DNA from: Zygnema cylindricum
Lineage: Eukaryota; Streptophyta; Zygnematophyceae; Zygnematales; Zygnemataceae
Reading direction: 5' to 3'
NCBI GenBank assembly: GCA_037447655.1
Contig: JBBHKE010000013.1
Coordinates: 110,108 to 174,107, forward strand
Length of the DNA stretch: 64,000 nucleotides
Shown: positions 11,141-21,158 of the stretch, piece by piece
How positions within the stretch are numbered: position 1 is the stretch's first letter
Layout of the letters: the number at the start of each line of letters is the position of its first letter
Translations under genes and position numbers: made by a program
The notes under the pieces: generated by a model
What the model was told of the DNA's origin: nothing
The model's input: the letters and a program-made list of their open reading frames with translations, nothing else
The model's database searches: none

Positions 11141-11368
11141 GGGGGCGGATGGATGGACATGCAAGAGTGTACGCAAATGTGGGGAATGCTCCCAAAAATG
11201 GGGGAGACGATAAGGGAGAAGAAGATAAGAGGGAGGTTTTGGGCATGAAGGTGGGGATGGAATAGGGTTCGTTGGAGCTGGGATGGGCACACGTTCATTG
11301 GGTAGGTCTTCCCCACATGGGTTTGTGCAAGGGTTTGCAGTTGTGGATGGAAGGGTACATGCGGGTAA
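11141..11368 (-). pseudogene. Pro-rich N-terminal piece of the non-LTR element
   Basis: On the minus strand it reads CTLPSTTANPC, then a run of Pro/Ser/Leu. The frame continues directly from 15580 upstream across the element C insertion. It is probably part of an ORF1-like or N-terminal region. No domain is recognised. Confidence 0.4.
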
Positions 11369-12540
11369 TGTAATTCTATGGGCTCCATTGCCAGACAGAA
11401 TTCGCAGGTCCAAAGGAAGCTAATCTAGATAGTGCCAACTCCAACTTGATATAAACCCAAATGACTGACCCCTTGACAATCAGAACCCCAACATAGCTTC
11501 ACCCTTGTGAAATAACACTTTCTGTGTGCTCAGTTCCACCACAGAATGCAAAGTTAGAATATAAGAATTGGACACATTCACCCACTTTGAATTTCCCTAA
11601 GAAATGCAGCCACCAAGGAGAAAAAAGACTCTGACCGACTACACCCCTATGTAGCCTGGACTCCCCTGAGTCCGCAGCAACAAGAATCACTGAATTTGGT
11701 CAACTGAATTAATAGTTATGGCTAGCCAAAGTTTGCCATTTATACAAGGTGCTTTCTGGGAGTGGCATCTACCTACCATAAATATTCTAAGTTCTAGTCC
11801 CTCTCTAAACCCCTTATACTGAAGTACGGCGCCAATCACAGGACTGTACCGTACATAAAAGTACAGGCGCCGGAGTAGTTTCTGTACGGAAACTGTACGA
11901 CAGGACCATACAGGTGACAAATGTCACATCCAAACTTGTTATCTTGCGCTCCGGAGATTCCGCAATCCTCCAGCGCATTTCCACGTGTCATCCGGAGTGT
12001 CGGCGTCGAAAAACGCCAAGGCGGCCATTCTGAAATCTCGGCTCGTACCATGGCCGTCAATTAAATCCAACATTTAATTCTCCCCGTTGAAAATATGTGC
12101 GCGGTATTTGTATCGCCGACGAAACAAATCCGCGGTATTAGTTTCGTGGAGTACCATAAATCGTACTACTCTAAATTGTATCTATGTGCTAAGAATCTAT
12201 TTTCGCCGTTAAATGAATTCGTCTACGTGTACAGATTTATATAGTTATCAAACCGCATACGTCCTAGCATTAGTCTTAGACTAAACGGACAAAGCTAATG
12301 GCTATGTTGACGGACGGCAGGTACCAAGATCAATTCCTGGGTCCATCAATAGTTTTAGTAAACCCATCTATTTTCTGCTACCTGTCTGCTACAAAGCTTT
12401 AGGCAGCCATGGCTCTATCACCCTACCCAGCCTTTAGTGACTACAAAAAATGTGGGGGCTTGGTGAAGGGAGTTAGAGGTAGACCGCCTCTACATTTTTC
12501 CTATTATAATACAGACCTAGAAAATACTCAAATATCAACA
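11369..12540 (-). repeat. 3' LTR of element C
   Basis: 1172 bp, TGTAATTC...ATATCAACA on the plus strand. It closely matches 14420-15579 along its whole length, including the GTAC inverted repeat (11848-11900), a CCACGTGTCATCCGGAGTG block and the tRNA-like block (12335-12360). Confidence 0.85.
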
Positions 12541-12542
12541 CT

Positions 12543-14419
12543 CCCCTTATTTTCTAGTCTATTTTCCTTTCGACTCCCTCACACAAATAAACACACACTT
12601 TTTTTCCCTCTTTCTCTTTTTATTTCTTTTCCTTTTCTTTTCATAAAACTTTAAGAAAATACTCTCGTTCTTGAAACAGTGCATTAGATGAACCGAAATA
12701 ATTGCATCACACATTTTATTTAGCATCCCACTTTTCATAAATCTGAGCAAAGATTTTATCCATCTCATCTCTTTTCCATCCACACTAAATCCGATTTCCT
12801 TCTGCAATTCAAATAGCCAGCCCCATCTCCAATCTGTAACACATGCCCAGGTCCCTTTTACAGGCACACCTTCATAAATGCCATCACTCCCTACAGTGAT
12901 GTCAAACCCATTACCCCAAAAAATTGAACTTTCCTCACTCTCTCCCATGGATTTCTTTCCACTCTCTCTTTCTTAATTTATTCCCAATAAATATTTATCC
13001 TCCCTTAAACCTTTCATTAAATATTCCTCTTCTCCGTTATCCTTTAAAACCCCTTCTAGTTTCACTCCTCCCCTTTCCTCGGAATCCGTTGAAGTCTCCC
13101 TTTTCGACCAGTTTTCTAATTTCAAAATACTTATAAAATTATCCTCATTAATTTTATTTTTCCCGTTTTCACTTATGGATCCTAGATCTGACTCTCTCAT
13201 TTCTTTGTCATACACTTTACACTCAACATCTTGTAGAACCTCCTCTCTCTTTACTTCCCTTATACCTCCAAAAGCACATTGTTGCCTTCGTGGAATTTCT
13301 GTGTACTTTTCTCTCTTCTCCATTCAACCAATATGAAGAAGCTCCAAGATTTCTTCATCCTCTTTCTCCTCTTCCCCTTCTTCCTCCTCATTCACATACC
13401 AACTTCTAAGTTCTTCCAAACAAGGACACTCCTCCATATAGTGACCCGGTTTCCTACAAGCAAAGCAAACCCTTTTTTTCAAAGCTTCCCTTTCTTTTCC
13501 TCTCCCTCTCTTTCCACCAAAGTTCCGATAAAGTTTACCTTTGTCTTTCTTCCCCTCATCACGCTTCCGCTCGTCACTGTCGTTCCTCACATCACGCTTT
13601 CGCCAGTCACCACCAGCTGTAAATGTAATCACCCTTTCACTTCCCCTACGAAGCTCTAGAGTGCTTTCCCTCACAAGAATTATCCCCATGGTAATGCTCC
13701 AAGTCCATAAGGAGACATCCATTCCCTGCATACGGTAAATGATGTCTTCGAACTCATCTAGGAGCTTCATGATTAGTGTATTAATCTTCCTCTCCTCAGA
13801 TTCTACATATCCCGCACTAGCTAGCTCAACATATAACACAACAATATCATTGCAAAACTCTATCATGCTACCGCCTTTATAAACATAGGCCTCTATTTCC
13901 TGTTTTACTAATTGCTGCCTCTGCATAGTCTCACTCTTATAAATCTGAATTAGTGTTTCCCAAATTTCCGAAGACTTTGTTACACTTAAAAGAGTGATAG
14001 CTATGGACTTAGACACATATCTAAGAATGAGATGTTTTGCTATAGTGTTTTTATATTCCCAAATTTTCCTATCATTTTCTTCAGTTTTTAATTAAGTTAT
14101 AACCCCCACAAGTGGAACCGTGGCTGAGAGCCTAGCTCCCCTCACCATAGGTGTCCCTTTATCCTTCTCCCCTATTTCCCCTTCCACGGTAATGATTTTC
14201 CCTTCACCTTCCGTTGCATCTGAACTCCGGTTTGTTTTCTGGGCAACCCCAGATGATTCTCCATAGTGAGCTCCTCCAAAGCCCGGTTGCGAACACCTCA
14301 CTTGTCCCGAAACAATTCCCCATAAGTGCTTCTCGAAAAGCAATCCCTCCATTGTAAACTCCCAATAAGTGAAGTCTGTTCCATCGAACATAGGTACCCT
14401 AGATGGTCGGCCCATAACC
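12543..14419 (-). pseudogene. Gag of element C joined to an RNase H remnant
   Basis: It reads from the priming site: VMGRPSRVPMFDG, YWEFTMEGLLFEKHLWGIVSG (14092-14415), a frameshift near 14090, then IYKSETMQRQQL, MIEFCNDI, and a CCHC knuckle CFACRKPGHYMEEC (~13440-13480). An acidic/basic tail follows. The last ~115 residues (12600-12948) read GVPVKG...WIKSLL..M..GMLNKMCDAI...LMHC and line up with copia RNase H (DAPMRR...VKSLLQEL). Catalytic residues of RNase H are mostly gone. Gag would form the particle; the rest would have to be supplied by other elements. Confidence 0.7.
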
Positions 14420-15579
14420 TGAAATTATATGGGCTCCTTTGCCACACAAAATTCGCAAGTCCAAAGGAAGATAATCTAGATAGTGCCGACTCCAACTTGA
14501 TATAAACCTAAATGACTGACCCAACCCCAATATAGCTTCACCCTTGTGAAATAACACTTTCTGTGTGCTCAGTTCCACCACAGAATGCAAAGTTAGAATA
14601 TAAGATTTGAACACATTCACCCCCTTTTACCTTTCCTTAGAAATGCAGCCACCAAGGCAAGAAAAGACTCTGACCGACTGCACCCCTATGTAGCGTGGAC
14701 TCCCCTGAGTCCGCAGCAACAAGAATCACTGAATTTTGTCAACTGAATTGATAGTTATGGCTGGCCAAAGTTTGCCATTTACACAAGGTGCTCTCTAGGA
14801 GAGGCATCTACCTACCAGAAATATTCTAAGTTCTAGTCCCTCTCTAAACCCCTTATACTGAAGTACGGCGCCAATCACAGGACTGAACCGTACATAAAAG
14901 TACAGGCGCCGGAGTAGAGTTTGTACGGAAACTGTACGACAAGACCATACAGGTGACAAATGTCAAATCCAAACTTGTTATCTTGCGCTCCGGAGATTGC
15001 GCAATCCTCCAGCGCATTTCCACGTGTCATCCGGAGTGGCGGCGTCAAAAAACGCCAAGGAGGCCATTGCGGAATCTCGGCTTGTACCATGGCCGTCGAT
15101 TAAATCCAACATTTAATTCTCCTCGTTGAAAATATGTGCGCAGTATTTGTTTCGCCGACGAAACAAATGCGCGGTATTAGTTTCGTGAAGTACCATAAAT
15201 CGTACTACTCTAAACTGTATCTATGTGCTAAGAATCTATTCGCGCCGTTAAATGAATTTGTCTACATGTACAGATTTATATAGTTATCAAACCGCATACG
15301 TCCTAGCACTAGTCTTAGACTAAACGGACAAAGCTAACGGCTATGTTGACGGACGGCAGGTACCAAGATCAATTCCTGGGTCCGTCAATTGTTTTAGTAA
15401 ACCCATCTATTTTCTGCTACCTGTCTGCTACAAAGCCTTAGGCAGCCATGGCTCTATCACCCTACCCAGCCTTTAGTGACCACAACAAGTGTGGGGGCTT
15501 GGTGAAGGGAGTTAGAGGTAGACCGCCTCTACATTATTCCTATTATAATACAGACCTAGAAAATACTCAAATATCAAAA
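14420..15579 (-). repeat. 5' LTR of element C
   Basis: 1160 bp. Its terminal bases on the minus strand originally encoded a Gag start MEPIELQ, still visible in the 3' LTR copy at 11369-11388. In this copy a TAA interrupts that start. The right end reads ATATCAAAA instead of ATATCAACA. Confidence 0.8.
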
Positions 15580-16266
15580 GTAAGGTGGGGAGGGGGAGAG
15601 TGATGGTATAGGAGGTGTGTTGTGGAGGGGTAAGGGTCTCATCTAAAATGGCTAAACGAGGATGAGCACATTCCGAAGAAGATGGTGAGGGGAGCGCGAC
15701 GCCCGCCGCTTGTGAGGGGCCATAGTAGAAAAAGGTAGAGTATGTCAATGGTGCGTGCTGTCTTCGGCTATGTGAGGGTGAAAATTGTCCCAAAAGCTGC
15801 TTTTGGTGGACTCGATGAGGTGAGAAAAGAGTGAAATGAAAGAGGATCTTTGGATGCCAACTAGAAGGTAGCCGAAAAACGTGGCGGCTAGCGACAAGCA
15901 CGCGGAAATTTGACGTTGGAAAATGAGAAGAAAATTGGAAAAAACAAATCAAGGCGGTCGATGCTGGGAAGTATCGTGGGCGCCACAGAAAAGAGGAGAG
16001 TTCACAAGCTAATTTCTAAGGAAGAATACCTGTTGTACTGAAAAATGGTGGTTGCATGCAAGATAAGAGATATGAGATGGGAAGGTCAAAAAAACCGTAG
16101 TGGGAAGTTATGGCTGAAGCTTCTAAAAGGTCGATGGCAAAAAAGCAATTCCCTCAAATAAGAGTTGAGTTTGACGTAAGAAATTAGTAAGTGGAAAAAT
16201 CTCGATGCCTGACTAATGGCACGCCAAATTGGGGGGCCAAGAAGGTAGAAGATGGCTTGAAAAGGT
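15580..16266 (-). pseudogene. 5' portion of the non-LTR element
   Basis: The minus strand carries a Ser/Pro/His-rich frame (15580-15952) that continues into 11368-11141 once element C is removed. Beyond 15952 I see no clear domain. The 5' end of the element is not defined; a plus-strand LTR starts at 16267. Confidence 0.4.
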
Positions 16267-16983
16267 TGTTGAAATTAATAGTTTTCTTATGTATTTTCTA
16301 GGTTTCTTAATTGATCTAAAATGAGGAGGAAAAAGCAAAGGCACCCTGCTTCAAACTTCTCGCTCTAGCCCCATACTTGTGGTAGTCACTGAATGCTGGA
16401 GAGGAAGCTAAAGTTATGGCTGCATATGCTTCTCCTAGAGTCAGAAGGCAGCCCTTTTGGTAAATTGACCAAAAAGGTAGACCGACCCAAGATTCGATCC
16501 TGGTACCTACCATCCGTCTAAGTAGCCTAGTATCGTTACCATGTAGCCTAGCACCTGTATTGAAGTATATAGGGTGCATTGGCTACTTAACAATATGGAA
16601 ACACAGAAGTTCCTTTAACTGACAAACGGACCACAATCACATAGAGATAGTTAGATAGAGTTACGGTGGAAATACCACTTGTATTTTTAACGGCCCTGAA
16701 TTAAGCCCAATAACAATCAGACGACAAAGGAAGAAGCCGACATCGCGGAATAGACAACTAGGCCGTTAAAGGTCACAGCCACACCAGGCGAACCTTGGTA
16801 TACGATGGCGAACCCGGATATGGCAGGTGTTGTCTTCTTGGCCATGTCGTACAATAGCCGTACAAAAAGTACTCCGAGCTAAGTACCTTTCTGTACTGTA
16901 CTGTGATTAGATTGGCTCCGTAGTTCAGTAGTAGAGGGATCAGAGAGGGGTTTAGGACTACGGAGAATTAGAAGTAGCTGCCT
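16267..16983 (+). repeat. Truncated copia-type LTR, plus orientation
   Basis: Begins TGTTGAAATTAATAG and shows the conserved TATTTTCTAGG, GTAGTCACTGAA and tRNA-like blocks (16490-16520). It stops at 16983, where a minus-orientation LTR begins. The missing ~250 bases are not found further on. Confidence 0.7.
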
Positions 16984-17830
16984 TGAAACTCTATGTGCTC
17001 CATTGCCCACAAAAATCTCAAATCTAAAAGAAGCTAATCTAGATAGTACCGACTCTAAGTTGATATAAAGCCAAATGATTGACCCCTTGACAATTAAAAA
17101 CCCATTATAGGTATACCCCTGTGAAATAAGACTTTATGTGTGCTCAGTTCCACCACAGAATGCAAAGTTAGAATATGAGTTTGGACACATTCACCCACTT
17201 TGACTTTCCCTTAAAAATGCAGCCACCGTGGTAGGCAAAAACTTTGACCGACTACACCTTTGTGTAGCCTAGACTCGTATGAGTCCGCAGCAAAAAGAAT
17301 CACTGAAAATAGTCCACTGAGTGAGTTGTAATTAAATGGCGAAGTTTGCCTATTTATATAGATGCTCTCTGGGAGAGAGGCGACTACCTGGCAAAATTAT
17401 TCTAAGTCCTAAAACCCCTCTCTAAGCTCCCTAGTACTAAGGTATGGTCCAATCGTAAGACTGTACCGTGCAAGAAAGTACAGGCACCGTCGTACTTTCT
17501 GTACGGTAATGTACGACATCGCCATAATGTGACATTTGTCACATCCAAAATTATCATCTTGCGTTTCGGAAATCTCGCAATCCTCCCGGATACTGCCACG
17601 TGTCATTTGGAGTGGCGGTGTCGAAAACGCCAAGTCACCCACTCCAAAATCTCGGCTCGCACCACGGCCGTTCGATTTAGACCGACATTTGAAAATAGCT
17701 GTCTAAATAATTGCGTGATATTTATTTCATATTTGAAAGAAATGCGCGATATTTGTTTCACATTTGAAACAAATGCGCGATATCTATTTTGGGATAACTC
17801 GTAGTCCGTACAATGTCGTGCATGTGTCAA
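16984..17830 (-). repeat. Truncated copia-type LTR, minus orientation
   Basis: Begins TGAAACTCTATGTGCTCC, as in the element C LTR family. The match is followed to about 17830, through the GTAC inverted repeat (17463-17505). After that, homology is lost and the sequence leads into the gypsy element. The element-proximal third of the LTR is missing. Confidence 0.65.
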
Positions 17831-18019
17831 TAACGTGAAGATGCATGCAATATCATCAGCTGTGCTCCACTTAAACCGAAATGATGAAAATATGTTCTGA
17901 ATGAAATAAGACATGAAAGAGAAAAATGAATAACTATAACAACAGGCGAGGTGAAAGAAAAAGAAAGGTCAAAGAATTAGCTGGTTATTGTTAGGTCGGT
18001 TTATTCCCCCCCTAGCTCT

Positions 18020-19219
18020 TTAGCCAGCAGAGGAGCTCGCCAACACGACCGGTAGCTTGCGACATATGTGGCAAAACCAGTGACCATCCGGAACCGCCAA
18101 TAATGGTGGCACCAAACACTCCATGTGAAACCCCTGATTGCAATGATCACAAAGTAACATGGTAGTTTCCCCGTCCGATCGATGACAGAAGGTACATGCT
18201 GTCGCCTCCGTAATCAACATCCGGAGAAGATCCATATCCTGCGACAAATCAGGTAAGTAACATGGAGCACAATTGTTGGAGTGCTCTCGAAAAGTCCGTG
18301 TGTCCACTCTTTGTAATCCCAACATTCCGTTCGGATCCACCTCGAAGATCCATAGGATGTGTGCAAAAACATCAGTGTCCAAAGTGTCGAAAGATTGCCT
18401 ACGAAAATAAACATAATCTCCCACCCGATAGGGCTTCTGTTGCGGCTTGTAATTTCCGCTTCGAGTGGTGGCAAACCGAAGTGTGTCCCGATGCTGGGCA
18501 ATCTGCAGGTTATCAAAAACCATGGGCATTTCACGGGCAAAAAGCAAAGCACGACGAGTGAGTTTTTCCAAAAAAATGGTGTCAGACATCAGCGGAAGTG
18601 GAAAGCTTGCAGCCTTCTGAATATTGCGACCGAGCAACAGTTCTCGCCCAAATAAAACATAATACGGGCTGAAATTAGCCAGACTAGCCTGAACCGACAT
18701 GCGATATCCCATGGTAATGTAACCGAGGGACTCGTCCCAAACCGAAAAGTGTTTTACTAAGCAATGCTTACGCACGGCATGCTTAAATGTCTGGACTGCC
18801 CGTTCAGCCAGGCCATCAGCCTGGTGGTGATCCGGACTAGTTCGACGATGATCGATGAGGGCCTCATCAAGCATCTCTTGAAATTCTCCCCGAAATTCTG
18901 TACCTTGATCCGTAAGGACCTCGGTTGGGGCACCGTATCTCATAAGGACATGTTCCTTAAAAGCTGCGGTGGTTAACTTAGCTGTCTTGTGAGGCAGGGC
19001 TACGACTTCTACCCACTTGCTGAAATTTTGGATCATAATCATAATGTATTGTTTCCCTTTACGTGAGATAGGAAAAGGTCCAGCCAAATCGACCGACCAT
19101 CGATAGAACAAACCCCTAATAGGTAGAGGTTGGAGCGTAGTCTGCTGGTTAGAAAAAGAAGTTCGGAGACGGTCACAGGTGGCACACTTGTGCAAAATAG
19201 CAGCGACATCAACTTGCAA
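18020..19219 (-). CDS. Gypsy integrase with C-terminal PHD finger
   Basis: About 400 residues remain open, preceded in the same frame by more integrase after a TAG at 19241-19243. The zinc-binding end (CATCDRL) is followed by the core: the D of VDLAGPF, the D of LTDQGTEF and the E of DGLAERAVQ, giving D-D-E. A GDYVYFRR segment follows, as in other gypsy integrases. The last ~50 residues form a C4HC3 PHD finger: CTFC, LLCDHC, FHMEC, WFCHIC. PHD fingers read histone H3 tails, so this could steer integration to chosen chromatin, by analogy with integrase chromodomains. That role is inference. Residues needed for catalysis and zinc binding all seem present. Confidence 0.8.
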   Translation of the reverse strand: MQVDVAAILHKCATCDRLRTSFSNQQTTLQPLPIRGLFYRWSVDLAGPFPISRKGKQYIMIMIQNFSKWVEVVALPHKTAKLTTAAFKEHVLMRYGAPTEVLTDQGTEFRGEFQEMLDEALIDHRRTSPDHHQADGLAERAVQTFKHAVRKHCLVKHFSVWDESLGYITMGYRMSVQASLANFSPYYVLFGRELLLGRNIQKAASFPLPLMSDTIFLEKLTRRALLFAREMPMVFDNLQIAQHRDTLRFATTRSGNYKPQQKPYRVGDYVYFRRQSFDTLDTDVFAHILWIFEVDPNGMLGLQRVDTRTFREHSNNCAPCYLPDLSQDMDLLRMLITEATACTFCHRSDGETTMLLCDHCNQGFHMECLVPPLLAVPDGHWFCHICRKLPVVLASSSAG

Positions 19220-19240
19220 TCCTGACCACCAATACCGTGC

Positions 19241-19663
19241 CTAAACTAGACTTAACGTTTGCTTGGTACCGTAGTGACCAAGCTCAGTGTGAATCTGCTC
19301 AATGAGAGAAAGACGCTCGGTAGGCCGTGGAACGTGCCTATGGCTTCCGTTTGCCAACAACCGAACTAAAGATCCGCCGAGCCAAAGGTAACCTTTGGCC
19401 CTTTTTTTCACTCTGTCTTCTTCATCAGAGGTAGTGCCGGACCAGAAGGTCTGGGAGGATAGGAAAAGAATGAGAGGCCCATCAGGCCAAGGATATGTGG
19501 CGGGACGGGGGTTCGGAATAGACGCTAGGCAGTAAGTAAGATAAGAACCCATTGACATGACCGGAACATTGTCGTCATCGAAATCCTGTCGAACTCCGTT
19601 ATCTGTTGTTCGGGGTAAAGGATTTCGGGAAATTCCGTCTGCGTTTAGATTAAGCAGACCGGG
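19241..19663 (-). pseudogene. RNase H to integrase linker with the HHCC region
   Basis: Continuous frame between two in-frame stops (TAA at 19664-19666, TAG at 19241-19243). It reads LNADGISRNP, typical of the end of gypsy RNase H, then a spacer and HTELGHYGTKQTLSLV, the start of the integrase zinc-binding domain. Removing the two stops conceptually would make one frame from 20509 to 18020. Confidence 0.65.
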
Positions 19664-20856
19664 TTAGTGAATTATTTCAACGTCATATTCTTGTAAGATT
19701 AAAGCCCATCGGTCTAGCTTCCCGTAAAGCTTATCGTTCGTCATCAGCCAATGTAAGGGCTGATGGTCAGTTAGGAGTGTGAAAGGTTTTCCGTACAAAT
19801 AATGGCGGAAGTGAACGACTCCCCAAACCGCGGCTAGACACTCTCCTTCGTAGCTACTATAATTTGATTCAGCCCGGTTATTGCTTCTACTCGCGTAAGC
19901 AACTACGTATTCCTCTCCACTCAACTCTCTTTGTGTCAAGATGGCAACGATTGCGGGTTTCCCAAAATCTGTTTGGAGACAAAAAGGGAGTTTGTGATTG
20001 GGAGGACGAAGAATTGGAGCACTCGATAAGGCAGTTTTTAATTTTTGAAATGCATAAATCTGATCGGGACCCCATATAAACGCCACTTCTTTCTTGAGAA
20101 GGTCGTTTAACGGAGATGCGATGGTGCTAAAATTAGATACAAACCTGCGATAATAATTAGCAAGTTCGAGAAACGCTCGCAGACTTGTGAGGTCTCTAGG
20201 AGCAAGCAATTTACTGATTGCCTCTGCCTTTGCTTCGAGACGAGTGATCCCCTCAGCCGAGATAAAATGGCCGAGGTAAGGCACTCCCTTGGCTCCAAAG
20301 GTGCATTTCGCTGGATGACATTTTAAACCGACCTTTTTCAATTCAGTCAATACCCATTCGATGTGAGCAGCGTGCTCTTCGATAGTATTCGAGGCAATGA
20401 TGAGGTCATCGATGTAGCATCTAGCAAATTTACAACCTCCTAGAATGGAATCCATGACTTTTTGAAAGATGCCAGAGCATTTTTCAGTCCGAATGGCATT
20501 ACGGCCCATTCCTATCGGTCGTCGCTACCCCAAAAGGCACTTTTATGCCGGTCTTTTTCCTCTATCTCAATTTGATTGAATCCCTGACGGAGGCCAAGGA
20601 TACTAAAATACTTTGCTCCGCCTACGTGATCAGATATTTCTTCTGCAAGAGGCATGGGATGATGATCTTGAACTATTCTAGCATTTAGTTCACGATAGTC
20701 ACCACACATTCGACGTTCAGTAAAATTACCATCAAAATCCTTTTTCCGGGGCATGACAGTGGGAGCTGCAAATGTGGAGTCTGATCGATAGATTAGGCCA
20801 ACTTCCTCTAGTTCAGCACATCGTTTGTCTACCATTTCCCATTCTATTTCTGACAA
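19664..20856 (-). pseudogene. Gypsy reverse transcriptase and RNase H
   Basis: The first part (20856-20512) reads MSEIEWEMVDKRCAELEE, APTVMPRKKDG-like and CGDYRELNA. A frameshift lies near 20510; the second part (20509-19664) has CYIDDLIIAS, the catalytic YxDD motif, then KCTFGAKGVPYLGHFIS and RNase H words (FCLQTDFGK, VVAYASRSNNRAESNYSSYEGECLAAVW). The motif A aspartate is lost: FSILGLRQGF has Gly where Asp is expected. Together with the frameshift this inactivates the enzyme. Confidence 0.75.
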
Positions 20857-21158
20857 ACGATGTTTCGGTTTAAATATAGGCCGATCATCTCGAGATCTAT
20901 CGTCATCTTATAAGCGGTGTGACGACCTAAATCGTTCATGGAAAAGGTAAAGGCATCGATATTTCGTAAAACTACATCATTTAGTAACTCTTGTTTGGCC
21001 TTTGTTACATTGGTGTCGAATTTCCATTTAGGAGCATCAAATTTTTCGGTTGTCATAGCTTCCATGGCTTGTGCAAAGGCCAATTGCTCATCTACGATAA
21101 GCGTTTGACCTAACTCGTAAGCAACAGGTGTCTGTTTAAGGCAATTAACCGAATGATT
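20844..21158 (-). pseudogene. Linker between methyltransferase and RT, protease region not recognised
   Basis: It reads QLAFAQAMEAM, DDVVLRN-like and DLGRHTAYKMTIDLE, the usual lead-in to gypsy RT in this group. No D-T/S-G protease motif is visible. A frameshift around 20870 separates it from the RT frame. Confidence 0.45.

Larger units (their letters stand above)
11369..15579 (-). mobile_element. Element C: gag-only copia-like LTR retrotransposon
   Basis: The LTRs are 11369-12540 (3') and 14420-15579 (5'), with an internal region of only ~1.9 kb. The priming site (minus-strand GGTTATGGGCCG) is at 14408-14419, and the polypurine tract AAAATAAGGGGAG abuts the 3' LTR. Internally there is gag with a CCHC knuckle and, at the far end, a residue of RNase H; protease, integrase and RT are absent. 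Same subfamily as element L. A putative target duplication is GGTAA on the left and AGTAA on the right, imperfect because the last bases of the 5' LTR are mutated. It is inserted in the non-LTR element. Confidence 0.8.
5880..16266 (-). mobile_element. Non-LTR-type retrotransposon, split into segments by later LTR insertions
   Basis: Read on the minus strand, segments 16266-15580, 11368-11141, 10134-8111 and 6914-5880 join into one element of about 4 kb. The inserts are a gag-only element (11369-15579) and two solo LTRs. At the 11368/15580 join, the Pro-rich reading frame continues smoothly across the removed insert. The order is a Pro-rich N-terminal region, reverse transcriptase, then a Cys/His-containing C-terminal domain. 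Similar RT proteins occur in algae and oomycetes as far as I recall; I cannot name the clade. No LTRs, poly-A tail or target duplication were found, and many stops and frameshifts are present. Confidence 0.6.
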
